From assembly GCF_900187975.1 (NCBI RefSeq), contig NZ_FZPC01000001.1, forward strand, positions 310,001 to 374,000: a stretch of 64,000 bases of DNA. Reading direction: 5' to 3'. The notes under the pieces were generated by a model, which was not told where the DNA came from, did not search any database, and saw nothing but the letters and a program-made list of their open reading frames with translations. Below, one piece after another: positions 1 to 8,007 of this stretch (the first letter of the stretch is position 1; every line of letters starts with the position of its first letter). This stretch comes from Pseudomonas delhiensis. Its GTDB lineage: Bacteria; Pseudomonadota; Gammaproteobacteria; Pseudomonadales; Pseudomonadaceae. The position numbers and the translations under genes are program-made.

Positions 1-2
1 CC

Positions 3-593
3 CTGGCCCCGGCCATCGAGCACATCGGCGGAGTGATCGCCGTGGGCGGGGTGACTGGCAAGAACTACCTGAAGACCCCGGGCCTGCACCGCACCCTGCT
101 GGGCGACGGCATCGCCACCTCCGCCGCCGGCCTGTTCGGCGGCCCGCCGAACACCACCTACGCCGAGGTCACCGGCGCGGTGATGCTGACCAAGAACTAC
201 AACCCGAAGATCATGACCTGGGCGGCGGCGTTCGCCATCGGCCTGGCCTTCGTCGGCAAGTTCGGCGCCATCCTGCAGAGCATCCCGGTGCCGGTGATGG
301 GCGGCATCCTCTGCCTGCTGTTCGGCACCATCGCCTCGGTGGGCATGAACACCCTGATCCGCCACAAGGTTGACCTGTCCCAGGCGCGCAACCTGTGCAT
401 CGTCTCGGTGACCTTGGTGTTCGGCATCGGCGGCGTGCTGATCGGCTCGGGCACGGGCCCGGACGACTTCGGCCTGAAGGGCATCGCCCTGTGCGCCATC
501 GTCGCCATCCTCCTGAACCTGATCCTGCCCGGCGAGGAAGGCTGGCAGAACAAGGCGCTGGAGGAAGGCGCCAAAGAGAGCGAACACCCGTGA
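3..593 (+). CDS. uraA: Uracil permease, C-terminal part (cut by window start)
   Basis: Inner-membrane uracil:proton symporter of the nucleobase/ascorbate transporter (NCS2) family. The reading frame is open to the left edge, so the N-terminal half lies outside the window. The visible part holds the family signature around GGPPNTTYAEVTG, where the conserved Glu binds the nucleobase, followed by PVPVMGG and four to five hydrophobic segments. Spacing and residues match the last third of E. coli UraA rather than xanthine or purine permeases. It ends with a charged tail. A strong GC-rich hairpin lies just after the stop (600-632). Confidence 0.88.
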   Translation: MAPAIEHIGGVIAVGGVTGKNYLKTPGLHRTLLGDGIATSAAGLFGGPPNTTYAEVTGAVMLTKNYNPKIMTWAAAFAIGLAFVGKFGAILQSIPVPVMGGILCLLFGTIASVGMNTLIRHKVDLSQARNLCIVSVTLVFGIGGVLIGSGTGPDDFGLKGIALCAIVAILLNLILPGEEGWQNKALEEGAKESEHP

Positions 594-599
594 GCCCCG

Positions 600-632
600 G
601 GCGCCCCGGACCGACGAAAGGACCGGGGCGCC
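600..632 (+). terminator. GC-rich hairpin after uraA
   Basis: A 10-bp perfect stem (GGCGCCCCGG / CCGGGGCGCC) with a 13-nt loop begins seven bases after the permease stop codon. There is no run of T after it, so it may act as a Rho-assisted terminator or as a 3' end stabiliser. Confidence 0.4.
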
Positions 633-803
633 ACTGCCGAGGCTGCCGTAGACTCCCCTCAGCGACTGCGAACGCCTGCCAGAGCTGGTAGTCCACAGAA
701 GAGGGAAGCGCACAGTCCCGGAGGTAAATGTCATTTCCGTCTGCCGTAACGCCCTGCGCCCCGCCCTGAACGGAACGCGCCCCAACCGCCCGCAGGCCCG
801 GCC

Positions 804-1805
804 GTGAGCCGTGCCTGGTGGCTGCTGATCGCCCTGCTCGGCGCCTCGCTGGTGCCGCTGGTGCTGGGCGGCCGGCCGATGCTCGAGCAACTGGCGCGCT
901 TCCCGCTGGACAGCCTGCTGCTGTTGCTCGGCATGATCCTGCTGTGCTGGCTGATCAATGCCCAGAAGCTGCGCGTGCTGCTGGCCGGCCGCGCCGGGCC
1001 GCTGAGCCAGCGGCAGTCGATCGGCATCATCATGGCCTCGGAGTTCGCCTTCTACGCCACCCCCGGCGGCAGCGGCGCGCCGCTGACGCTGATGGCCCTG
1101 CTGGCCCGCCGCGGCCTGCGTCCGGCACAGAGCAGCGCGATCTTCGCCGTCGACCAGCTCAGCGACCTGCTGTTCTTCCTCGGCGCCCTGCTGGTGGTGC
1201 TGTGCTACACGCTGTCCCACAGCCTGAGCCCGAACCTGGAATCCTCGCTGCTGGTCAGCGCCGTGCTGCTGGGCGGCATCCTCGCCGGCGTGGTGCTGCT
1301 GGCGCGCTTCCAGCGCCGGGTGATCCGCGCCAACGGCCGCCTGCTGGCGCGCCTGCACGTCGGGCCGCGACGGCGCCTGCACCTGGCGCGCAAGCTGCTG
1401 CACTTCCGCGACAGCATCGTCACCAGCCTCAAGCAGCCGCGCCGGCGCCTGGCCCTGGTGTTCCTGCTCACCAGCTGCCACTGGCTGCTGCGCTTCTCGG
1501 TGCTCTACCTGATCCTCCAGGCCATGGGCGTGGAACTGCACTGGGCCTGGACCTTCCTGATCCAGCTGCTGTCCCTGGCCGCCGGCCTGGCCACCCTGCT
1601 GCCGGGCGGCGCCGGCGGCACCGAGCTGACCTCGCTGGCGCTGCTCAGCCCGCTGGTGGGCAAGCCGACCGCGGCCGCGGCCATCCTGGTCTGGCGGGTG
1701 GTGACCTACTACTTCTACCTGGTGGCGGGCGCGCCGGTGTTCGCCATCATGGCCGGCCGCCCGCTGCTGCGCCGCCTGGTCGGCCTGCGCAACCGCGACG
1801 CCTAG
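804..1805 (+). CDS. Flippase-like integral membrane protein (UPF0104 / LPG synthase TM family)
   Basis: 333-residue polytopic membrane protein, GTG start, about eight hydrophobic segments. It carries features of the PF03706 family (the membrane half of lysylphosphatidylglycerol synthase MprF and YbhN-like proteins): the AxEFxxYxTPGGSG stretch near residues 79-91 and the late LLPGGAGGTE motif near residues 265-275. There is no soluble aminoacyl-transferase domain, so lipid translocation or another membrane function is more likely than lipid aminoacylation. The start lacks a strong ribosome site; the frame is long and has the GC3 bias of neighbouring genes. Exact substrate is unknown. Confidence 0.75.
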   Translation: MSRAWWLLIALLGASLVPLVLGGRPMLEQLARFPLDSLLLLLGMILLCWLINAQKLRVLLAGRAGPLSQRQSIGIIMASEFAFYATPGGSGAPLTLMALLARRGLRPAQSSAIFAVDQLSDLLFFLGALLVVLCYTLSHSLSPNLESSLLVSAVLLGGILAGVVLLARFQRRVIRANGRLLARLHVGPRRRLHLARKLLHFRDSIVTSLKQPRRRLALVFLLTSCHWLLRFSVLYLILQAMGVELHWAWTFLIQLLSLAAGLATLLPGGAGGTELTSLALLSPLVGKPTAAAAILVWRVVTYYFYLVAGAPVFAIMAGRPLLRRLVGLRNRDA

Positions 1806-1873
1806 GCGCCGGCCCTGCCGGCGGTATCGCGGACGGAGTCCTCCTGCGAGGAAACTCAATGCCTCACGACAAC

Positions 1874-2582
1874 CGTAGGAGCGGGCCCTGCCCGCGATTT
1901 CGCGCGCAGGGCGCGCTCCTACAGGGGAATGGCGCGGGTGGGGCAACTGGTATCGCAAGCTCAACCCCTCCTATACCGCCCCCTTGCAACCCGTAGGGCG
2001 CATAACGCCTACGGCGTTATCCGCCGCCGCCGTCGGGCACCGGCGTTCCGGCCGGCGGCGGATAACCGCGAACGGTTATTCGCCCTACGGTCGAGCATGG
2101 TCGTAGGGCCCTGCCCGCGATTCGCGCGCGCTCCTACAGGGGAATGGCGCGGGTGGGGCAGCCGGGTATCGCAAGCCCAACCCCTCCTATGCCGCCCCTT
2201 GCAACCCGTAGGGCGCATAACGCCTACGGCGTTATCCGCCGCCGTCGGGCACCGGCGTTCCGGCCGGCGGCGGATAGCCGCGAACAGTTATTCGCCCTAC
2301 GGTCGAGCATGGTCGTAGGGCCCTGCCCGCGAATCGCGCGCAGGGCGCGCTCCTACAGGGGAATGGCGCGGGTGGGGCAGTTGGTATTGCAAGCCCAACC
2401 CCTCCTATGCCGCCCCCTTGCAACTCGTAGGGCGCATAACGCCTACGGCGTTATCCGCCGCCGCCGTCGGGCACCGGCGTTCCGGCCGGCGGCGGATAAC
2501 CGCGAACGGTTATTCGCCCTACGGTCGAGCATGGTCGTAGGGCCCTGCCCGCGATTTCGCGCGCAGGGCGCGCTCCTACAGG
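1874..2582. repeat. Tandem array of a composite palindromic intergenic repeat (3.2 copies)
   Basis: Three full units of about 228, 212 and 222 bp start at 1874, 2102 and 2314, and a fourth partial one at 2536. Each unit has (a) a palindrome bounded by GTAGG and GCTCCTAC, (b) a spacer of about 70 bp starting GGGGAATGGCGCGGG, and (c) two facing copies of a 35-bp element, CGTAGGGCGCATAACG and its complement ending TTCGCCCTACG. Copies 2-4 share the same small deletion in the left arm of (a) (CGTAGGGCCC instead of CGTAGGAGCGGGCCC), so the array grew from an already deleted unit. Both element types recur alone elsewhere in the window. No gene is seen here. Confidence 0.85.
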
Positions 2583-2638
2583 TGGGGCAGCGGTGGTGCC
2601 GTCCGCGATGGCCAGGCATCCACACCATGCCGCTACTC

Positions 2639-3622
2639 TTACGGCACCAGCACCGCCGCGCCCTGGAAGCGCCCGTGGCGCAGGTCGTCCAGGGCCTGGT
2701 TGGCCTGTTCCAGCGGGTAGCGCTGCACTTCGGTGCGCACCCCGGCGCGGCCGGCCACGGGGAAGAACTCCAGGCCGTCGCGGCGGGTCAGGTTGGCCAC
2801 CGAGACCAGTTCGCGCTCGCCCCACAGGATGGAATAGGGGAAGCTGGGGATGTCGCTCATGTGGATGCCGGCGCAGACCACCCGGCCGCCCTTGCGCACG
2901 GCGCGCAGCGCGGCGGGCACCAGTTCGCCGGCCGGGGCGTAGATGATCGCCGCGTCCAGCGGCTGCGGCGGCGCCTGGTCGGACGGGCCGGCCCAGGCGG
3001 CGCCCAGGGAGCGGGCGAAGGCCTCGGCGGCGTGGTCGCCGGGCCGGCTGAAGGCGTAGACCTCGCGCCCCTGCCAGCGCGCCACCTGCAGCACGATGTG
3101 CGCCGCCGCGCCGAAGCCGTAGAGGCCCAGGCGCCGACCGTCGCCGGCCTTGACCAGCGAGCGCCAGCCGATCAGCCCGGCGCACAGCAGCGGCGCCAGC
3201 CCGGCGTCGTCGCCCGCCTCGCCCAGGGCGAAGGTGAAGCGCGCGTCGGCCACCACGTATTCGGCATAGCCGCCCGGCCGGGTGTAGCCGGTGAATTGCG
3301 GCGCGTCGCAGAGGTTTTCCCTGTCATGGGTGCAGGGCGGGCAGTGGCCGCAGGTATGCCCCAGCCAGGGCACGCCGACCCGCTGGCCCAGGGCGAAACC
3401 CTCGACGCCTTCGCCCAGGGCGTCGACGTAGCCGACGATCTCGTGCCCGGGGATCACCGGCAGGGGCACCGCCGGCAGCTCGCCGTCGACCACGTGCAGG
3501 TCGGTGCGGCAGACCCCGCAGGCCGCCACGCGCACACGCAGCTCACCGGGGCCGGGTTGCGGCACGGGCAGCTCGCGCAGTCGCAGCGGCTGGCCCACCT
3601 GTTCGAGCACCATGGCGCGCAT
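2639..3622 (-). CDS. Zinc-dependent alcohol dehydrogenase (AdhA-like, MDR family)
   Basis: Medium-chain zinc alcohol dehydrogenase of 327 residues that oxidises or reduces alcohols/aldehydes with NAD(P). Catalytic zinc ligands are visible as C38 (GVCRTD), H60-E61 (GHE) and C147. Structural zinc is held by C91, C94, C97 and C105. The nucleotide-binding loop is GLYGFGAAAH at 166-175. The start is ATG with GGAGG five to nine bases upstream. Length is slightly short of the usual 340-350 but nothing essential is missing. It lies directly beside the repeat array and a small gene of unknown role; the physiological substrate cannot be told. Confidence 0.85.
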   Translation of the reverse strand: MRAMVLEQVGQPLRLRELPVPQPGPGELRVRVAACGVCRTDLHVVDGELPAVPLPVIPGHEIVGYVDALGEGVEGFALGQRVGVPWLGHTCGHCPPCTHDRENLCDAPQFTGYTRPGGYAEYVVADARFTFALGEAGDDAGLAPLLCAGLIGWRSLVKAGDGRRLGLYGFGAAAHIVLQVARWQGREVYAFSRPGDHAAEAFARSLGAAWAGPSDQAPPQPLDAAIIYAPAGELVPAALRAVRKGGRVVCAGIHMSDIPSFPYSILWGERELVSVANLTRRDGLEFFPVAGRAGVRTEVQRYPLEQANQALDDLRHGRFQGAAVLVP

Positions 3623-3649
3623 GGCTCACCTCCGCACAGGGCTGGTCGA

Positions 3650-3835
3650 TCAGGGTTTCTTCGGCGGCGCCCCGGCGGGCGCATCGGCGTCCTGCAGCTC
3701 GCGCCAGAGCTCGGCGGCACCGGGGAACTCGGTGCCGTCCTCCTCGCTCAGGGCATCGAGGTCGTAACGGCTGGTACAGCCCTCGCCCAGGGTGGGCGGC
3801 GGGGTGGCGGTACCGGGGGCTTTTTCGTCGGCCAT
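3650..3835 (-). CDS. Small uncharacterised acidic protein
   Basis: 61-residue protein (MADEKAPGTAT... to ...PPKKP) just upstream of the alcohol dehydrogenase on the same strand, 27 nt away. I chose the ATG at 3835 because AGGAGA sits about ten bases before it; an earlier in-frame ATG at 3853 would place that ribosome site inside the gene. The protein is rich in Pro, Ala, Glu and Asp, with no membrane segment and a single Cys, and is probably partly disordered. I do not recognise a family. It could be a real short gene co-transcribed with the dehydrogenase. Confidence 0.5.
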   Translation of the reverse strand: MADEKAPGTATPPPTLGEGCTSRYDLDALSEEDGTEFPGAAELWRELQDADAPAGAPPKKP

Positions 3836-3880
3836 GGCCGGGCTCTCCTGCATCGCGGGTTCGCCCGGCCGGCGTGGCTC

Positions 3881-4021
3881 AGGGCCTGTTTACGATCTCG
3901 CGAGCTAGAGCAGAACAAGACAAAAACAGGCGAGAGAGCGCAGTTTAGTCCGCTAAATGAGCATCGCTCGCCTGTTTTTAACGCAGTTATGCCGACGCGC
4001 AGCAGATCGTAGACAGGTTCT
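3881..4021. repeat. 141-bp nested palindromic element abutting the purU stop codon
   Basis: Outer arms (CCTGTTTACGATCT at 3885-3898, complementary with one mismatch to AGATCGTAGACAGG at 4004-4017) enclose inner arms (AAAAACAGGCGAG at 3922-3934 and CTCGCCTGTTTTT at 3967-3979; then GTTTAG and CTAAAT around a short centre). It has no coding content. It looks like a mobile palindromic repeat or MITE-type element. It may also serve as terminator for the gene on its right. Confidence 0.7.
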
Positions 4022-4872
4022 CAGTCGAACACCACGGTCTTGTTGTCATGCACCAGCACGCGGTCTTCCAGGTGATAGCGCAAACCGCGCGCCAGCACCA
4101 TCTTTTCCACGTCCTTGCCCAGGCGCACCATCTCCTCGACGTTGTCGCGGTGGCTGACGCGCACCACGTCCTGCTCGATGATCGGGCCGGCGTCCAGTTC
4201 CTCGGTGACGTAGTGGCAGGTCGCGCCGATCAGCTTCACGCCGCGCAGCGAGGCCTGGTGGTAGGGCTTGGCGCCGATGAAAGAGGGCAGGAAGCTGTGG
4301 TGGATATTGATCACCTGGTGGCGGTACTTCTGGCACAGGTCCGGCGGCAGGATCTGCATGTAGCGCGCCAGCACCACGTTGTCGGCCTGGTGCTCGTCGA
4401 TCAGCCGCGACACCTCGTCGAAGGCCGGCTGCTTGTTCTTCGGGTCCACCGGCACGTGGAAGTACGGGATGCCGTGCCACTCGACCATGCTGCGCAGGTC
4501 GTCGTGGTTGGCGATCACGCAGGGGATCTCGCAGTCCAGCTCGCCGCTGTGCCAGCGGTGCAGCAGGTCGGCCAGGCAGTGCGACTCGCGGCTGGCCATC
4601 AGCACCACGCGCTTCTTCACCGCCGAGTCGGTGATGCGCCAGACCATGTTGAACTCGCGGGCGATGGGGGCGAAGGCCTGGCGGAACCCGTCGAGGTCGA
4701 ACGGCAGGGAGTCGGCGCGAATCTCGTGCCGCATGAAGAACCAGCCGTTGTCGTTGTCGGAGTGATGACTGGCCTCGGTGATCCAGCCGTTGTAAGTGGC
4801 CAGGAAATTACTCACCTTGGCGACGATGCCGACCCCGTCGGGGCAGGCGATCACCAGTCGGAAAGTGCGCAT
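4021..4872 (-). CDS. purU: Formyltetrahydrofolate deformylase
   Basis: Hydrolyses 10-formyltetrahydrofolate to formate and tetrahydrofolate, balancing one-carbon pools and supplying formate to PurT. 283 residues, the usual length. An ACT domain (about 1-80, starting RTFRLVIACPDGVGIVAKVS) is followed by a formyltransferase domain with N189-x-H191 in INIHHSFLPSF and D227 in EELDAGPI, the expected catalytic triad. The ATG has GGAG nine bases upstream. It is transcribed away from mvaT. A palindromic repeat element touches its stop codon. Confidence 0.93.
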   Translation of the reverse strand: MRTFRLVIACPDGVGIVAKVSNFLATYNGWITEASHHSDNDNGWFFMRHEIRADSLPFDLDGFRQAFAPIAREFNMVWRITDSAVKKRVVLMASRESHCLADLLHRWHSGELDCEIPCVIANHDDLRSMVEWHGIPYFHVPVDPKNKQPAFDEVSRLIDEHQADNVVLARYMQILPPDLCQKYRHQVINIHHSFLPSFIGAKPYHQASLRGVKLIGATCHYVTEELDAGPIIEQDVVRVSHRDNVEEMVRLGKDVEKMVLARGLRYHLEDRVLVHDNKTVVFD

Positions 4873-4959
4873 GGGTGTAGCTCCAGATACTTCGCGAAGG
4901 CCGCCATTCTAGCGGCTGCCCGGGAAAACCGCGACCGCCGGCGAGGGACATTCGGACGC

Positions 4960-5123
4960 GTCCGGATTTAACTGCGGGGACAATGCGTCTATCCGGGCAA
5001 CTTAAATATTACGTTAAGTAGTGAGAAAACTTTACTTGATGGTTTACTCAAACAAATCGCCTGACTATTATTGGGAATACTAATATTCCAGCCACGCTTG
5101 ACCTCAAGACAAGGTACGCCGAC
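4960..5123 (+). promoter_or_regulatory. AT-rich mvaT promoter region
   Basis: A clear drop in GC between purU and mvaT, with many TpA steps and the inverted repeat ACTTAA (5000-5005) / TTAAGT (5014-5019). MvaT-type H-NS proteins prefer AT-rich DNA with TpA steps, so autoregulation is plausible. No single best -35/-10 pair stands out. Confidence 0.5.
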
Positions 5124-5498
5124 ATGTCACTGATCAATGAGTACCGCGCCACCGAAGAAGCCATCAAGGAACTTCAAGAGCGCCTCAAGTCCCTGGAGAA
5201 GGACGACAAGCTGAAGAAGGAACTGGAGTTCGAAGAGAAACTCCGCACGCTCATGGGTGGCTATGGCAAGTCCCTGCGTGACATCCTCGCGCTGCTCGAT
5301 CCGGACGCCAAACTGAGCAAGGCCCCGCGTGCCGCCAAGGCCACCGGCAGCAAGCGCGCGCGCAAGGTCAAGCAATACAAGAACCCGCACAACGGCGAAG
5401 TCATCGAAACCAAGGGCGGCAACCACAAGACGCTCAAGGAATGGAAGGCCAAGTGGGGCGCCGACACCGTCGAGAGCTGGGCCACCCTGCTGGGCTGA
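5124..5498 (+). CDS. mvaT: H-NS-family global regulator MvaT
   Basis: Nucleoid-associated silencer of AT-rich genes in Pseudomonas; controls virulence, biofilm and prophage genes. 124 residues, as in P. aeruginosa. The N-terminal part (about 1-60) is a charged coiled coil for oligomerisation. The C-terminal DNA-binding domain (about 80-124) shows KNPHNGEVIETKGGNHKTLKEWK-type sequence, including the GGNHKTLKEW core that inserts into the minor groove. It starts with ATG after an AT-rich promoter region and ends before a strong terminator shared with the converging sbcB. Confidence 0.97.
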   Translation: MSLINEYRATEEAIKELQERLKSLEKDDKLKKELEFEEKLRTLMGGYGKSLRDILALLDPDAKLSKAPRAAKATGSKRARKVKQYKNPHNGEVIETKGGNHKTLKEWKAKWGADTVESWATLLG

Positions 5499-5515
5499 AC
5501 CCCGCGCCAGGCGAA

Positions 5516-5544
5516 AACGCCAGCTTCGGCTGGCGTTTTTTATT
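5516..5544. terminator. Bidirectional intrinsic terminator between mvaT and sbcB
   Basis: Perfect stem AACGCCAGC / GCTGGCGTT with loop TTCG, followed by TTTTTATT on the plus strand and preceded by an A-rich run, so it can stop both converging genes. Confidence 0.88.
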
Positions 5545-5567
5545 GCCCGCGAACAACTCGCGGAACA

Positions 5568-7001
5568 CTAAAGGCAATAACGCTGACGCAAGACAGCGGC
5601 ATATGCCTGCCACTCCTGCAGCAATGCCCTGCCCTGCAGCCCAGTATTTTCGAGCTGTTCAGCCAAAGCCACTTCGAAGTTCGCGAGGGTATTGGGCGCG
5701 CCGTACTCGTCGAGCATCAGACGGCAACGGCAGAACTCTCGCCATTGTTCCTGCTCCGCGGCAGACAAAGTTTCCGGAAAATTCCGCGCGCGATAACGGA
5801 ACAGAAGTTCCACGAGGCGCGGATCGTCGAACGGCCATTGTTCTCGCCCGAGGCGCACCGGGTCCGCCTGGCGCACCTGTTCGCAGAGCCGACGGTCACG
5901 GTCGCCGATAAAACCGTCATATAGCTGCTGTTCCGGATCCTCGCTGCCGGCGAAGTTCTCCTGCGCATATATCGCGGCCAGCTTGTCCTGCCACAGCGGT
6001 TTACCTTCGACCAGCAGCCGTTCGCGTTCGCGCCAGGCCGCCAGGTCGATGCCCAGGCGCGCCTGGTCCTGCTCGCGCAGCACCGACAGCGGCGCCAGCA
6101 CCGGGCAGCGGTTGACGTGCACCAGCTTCAGCGGCACCGGCAGCTCGCCCTCGCCCAGTTCCTCGCGGCGGGTGTACAGGCGCTGGCGCAGGGCCTCCGC
6201 ATCCAGCTCCAGCAACGGCGCCGGGTCCAGCCCCAGGTCGCAGACGATCAGGGCATTGCGGTTGCGCGGGTGCCAGGCCAGGGGCAGCACCAGCGACAGG
6301 AAGCTGCGCGCCGCCGAGAAACGCCCGGACACATGCACCAGCGGCTTGAGCAGCTGCACCTGGTCGAGCACCGCGTGCTTGCCGCGCAGGCGGTAGAGGA
6401 AGTCGTAGAGCTTGGGCTGGCGCTGGCGGACCAGCCGGGCCATGGCGATGGTCGCGCGCACGTCGGACAGGGCGTCGTGGGCCTGGCCGTGCTCCAGGCC
6501 GTTGGCCTCGGTGAGGCGCTCCAGCTTGAGGGTGACCATCCCTTCCTCGTTCAGCGGCCACTGGATGCCTTCCGGGCGCAGCGCGTAGGCGGTGCGCACC
6601 AGGTCGATCAGGTCCCAGCGGCTGTTGCCGCCCTGCCATTCGCGGGCGTAGGGGTCGAAGAAGTTGCGGTAGAGGCTGTAGCGGGTGACCTCGTCGTCGA
6701 AGCGCAGGGTGTTGTAGCCGGCCACGCAGGTGCCCGGGCGCGACAGCTCGGCGTGCAGGCGGGTCATGAACTCGGCCTCGCCCAGGCCCTGCTCTTCCAG
6801 GCGCTGCGGGGTGATGCCGGTGATCAGGCAGGCCGCCGGGTGCGGCAGAATGTCGTCGCTGGGGCGGCAGTAGAAGTTCAGCGGCGCCTCGATCTCGTTG
6901 AGCGCCTCGTCGGTGCGGATGCCGGCGACCTGCAACGGGCGGTCGCGGCGTGGATCGATGCCGGTGGTCTCGTAGTCGTACCAGAAGATGCTGGCGGTCA
7001 T
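5568..7001 (-). CDS. sbcB: Exodeoxyribonuclease I
   Basis: 3'-5' single-strand DNA exonuclease used in mismatch repair and recombination. 477 residues from the chosen ATG at 7001, which has GGGAG just upstream and gives the typical N-terminus MTASIFWYDYETTG. An upstream in-frame start (7037) would add 12 unlikely residues. DEDD-family residues D9 and E11 (YDYETTG), the HDALSDVRAT motif and the C-terminal ExoI-specific and helical regions are present. It converges on mvaT, with the terminator between them. Confidence 0.95.
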   Translation of the reverse strand: MTASIFWYDYETTGIDPRRDRPLQVAGIRTDEALNEIEAPLNFYCRPSDDILPHPAACLITGITPQRLEEQGLGEAEFMTRLHAELSRPGTCVAGYNTLRFDDEVTRYSLYRNFFDPYAREWQGGNSRWDLIDLVRTAYALRPEGIQWPLNEEGMVTLKLERLTEANGLEHGQAHDALSDVRATIAMARLVRQRQPKLYDFLYRLRGKHAVLDQVQLLKPLVHVSGRFSAARSFLSLVLPLAWHPRNRNALIVCDLGLDPAPLLELDAEALRQRLYTRREELGEGELPVPLKLVHVNRCPVLAPLSVLREQDQARLGIDLAAWRERERLLVEGKPLWQDKLAAIYAQENFAGSEDPEQQLYDGFIGDRDRRLCEQVRQADPVRLGREQWPFDDPRLVELLFRYRARNFPETLSAAEQEQWREFCRCRLMLDEYGAPNTLANFEVALAEQLENTGLQGRALLQEWQAYAAVLRQRYCL

Positions 7002-7118
7002 GGCGCTCTCCCTTGGCCTGGCCGGGCAGTCTATCACCCCGCCATGGGCTGCCCGGAAGCTCGCTATCGGTTATGGTGTAGGCGCGGTTTCTTTCACCAT
7101 CACCAAGGATTGGCTCAT

Positions 7119-7874
7119 ATGAACCAGGAACTCGAACAGAACCCCTACGCGACACCGGCCAGCCAGCTGCAACAGAACCCCACGGGCGCGGGCGCGCCCG
7201 GCATCGAGGAAGCCCTCGCCCGCGGCTATGACTTCCGCATCGGCGACGTGCTGGGCGAAGCCTGGCGCAAGGTCAAGGGCATGAAGGGCACGCTGGTGGT
7301 CGCGGCCATCATCTACGCCGTGGCGGTCAACCTGCTGAGCTTCGTCCTCGGCTTCGTCCTCGGCCTGCTGGGCCTGATCGACGGCGCCGAAGCCAGCGTG
7401 CTGCAGATACTCGTCAGCGTCCTCGCCGGCGCGCTCTGCTACCCGCTGCTGGCCGGGCTGAACATGATCGGCATCCGCCGCGCCGCCGACCAGCCGGCGA
7501 CCATCAACGAGCTGTTCGCCTACTTCGGCCTGTTCGTCCCGCTGCTCGTCACCGGCCTTGCGATCACCGTGCTGACCTACCTGGGCCTGATCCTGCTGGT
7601 GCTGCCGGGCATCTACCTGGGCGTCTCCTATGCCCTGGCCATCCCGCTGGTGGTGGAGCGCGGGCTGACGCCCTGGCAAGCCATGGAGGCCTCGCGCAAG
7701 GCCATCGGCCAGCACTGGTTCAAGGTCTTCGGCCTGTTCCTGGCGCTCGGCCTGATCATGATGCTCAGCGCCATCCCGCTGCTGGTCGGCCTGGTGTGGA
7801 CGCTGCCGCTGGCCTTCATCGCCATCGGCGTGCTCTACCGCACCATCTTCGGCGTGCTGCCGCCGGCCAACTGA
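7119..7874 (+). CDS. Conserved integral membrane protein of unknown function
   Basis: 251 residues with a soluble N-terminal stretch (about 1-55, NPYATP repeats and a short amphipathic part) and about six membrane segments. The motif ARGYDFRIGDVLGEAWRKVKG precedes the first segment, and ERGLTPWQAMEASRKAIGQHW lies between later ones, as in a broad family of BPSS1780-like or DUF975-like membrane proteins. ATG with AAGGA about ten bases before. Divergent from sbcB; own terminator follows. No enzymatic motif is visible. Confidence 0.75.
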   Translation: MNQELEQNPYATPASQLQQNPTGAGAPGIEEALARGYDFRIGDVLGEAWRKVKGMKGTLVVAAIIYAVAVNLLSFVLGFVLGLLGLIDGAEASVLQILVSVLAGALCYPLLAGLNMIGIRRAADQPATINELFAYFGLFVPLLVTGLAITVLTYLGLILLVLPGIYLGVSYALAIPLVVERGLTPWQAMEASRKAIGQHWFKVFGLFLALGLIMMLSAIPLLVGLVWTLPLAFIAIGVLYRTIFGVLPPAN

Positions 7875-7880
7875 GCCCCG

Positions 7881-7915
7881 CGCCGCCCCGGCGACCTCGC
7901 CGGGGCGGCGCTTTT
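7881..7915 (+). terminator. Intrinsic terminator
   Basis: CGCCGCCCCGGCG / CGCCGGGGCGGCG stem with a short loop followed by CTTTTC, seven bases after the stop of the preceding membrane-protein gene. It separates it from the RDD operon. Confidence 0.8.
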
Positions 7916-8007
7916 CGGAGCGCTTGGCGTTTCGACACGCAGCGGGTTGCGCAGGAACGCCAACAGCCCCTAGCATCTGGATTTCCCTTCAGCGACTGCC
8001 AACGCCC

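Noticed and set aside
1874-2582. CRISPR array
   Set aside because: Units are about 220 bp and themselves palindromic, spacers are not unique, and no cas genes are present.
2144-4012. 622-codon plus-strand frame across the repeat array and the alcohol dehydrogenase
   Set aside because: It runs through repeats and antisense to a clear zinc dehydrogenase; high GC makes such long shadow frames common here.
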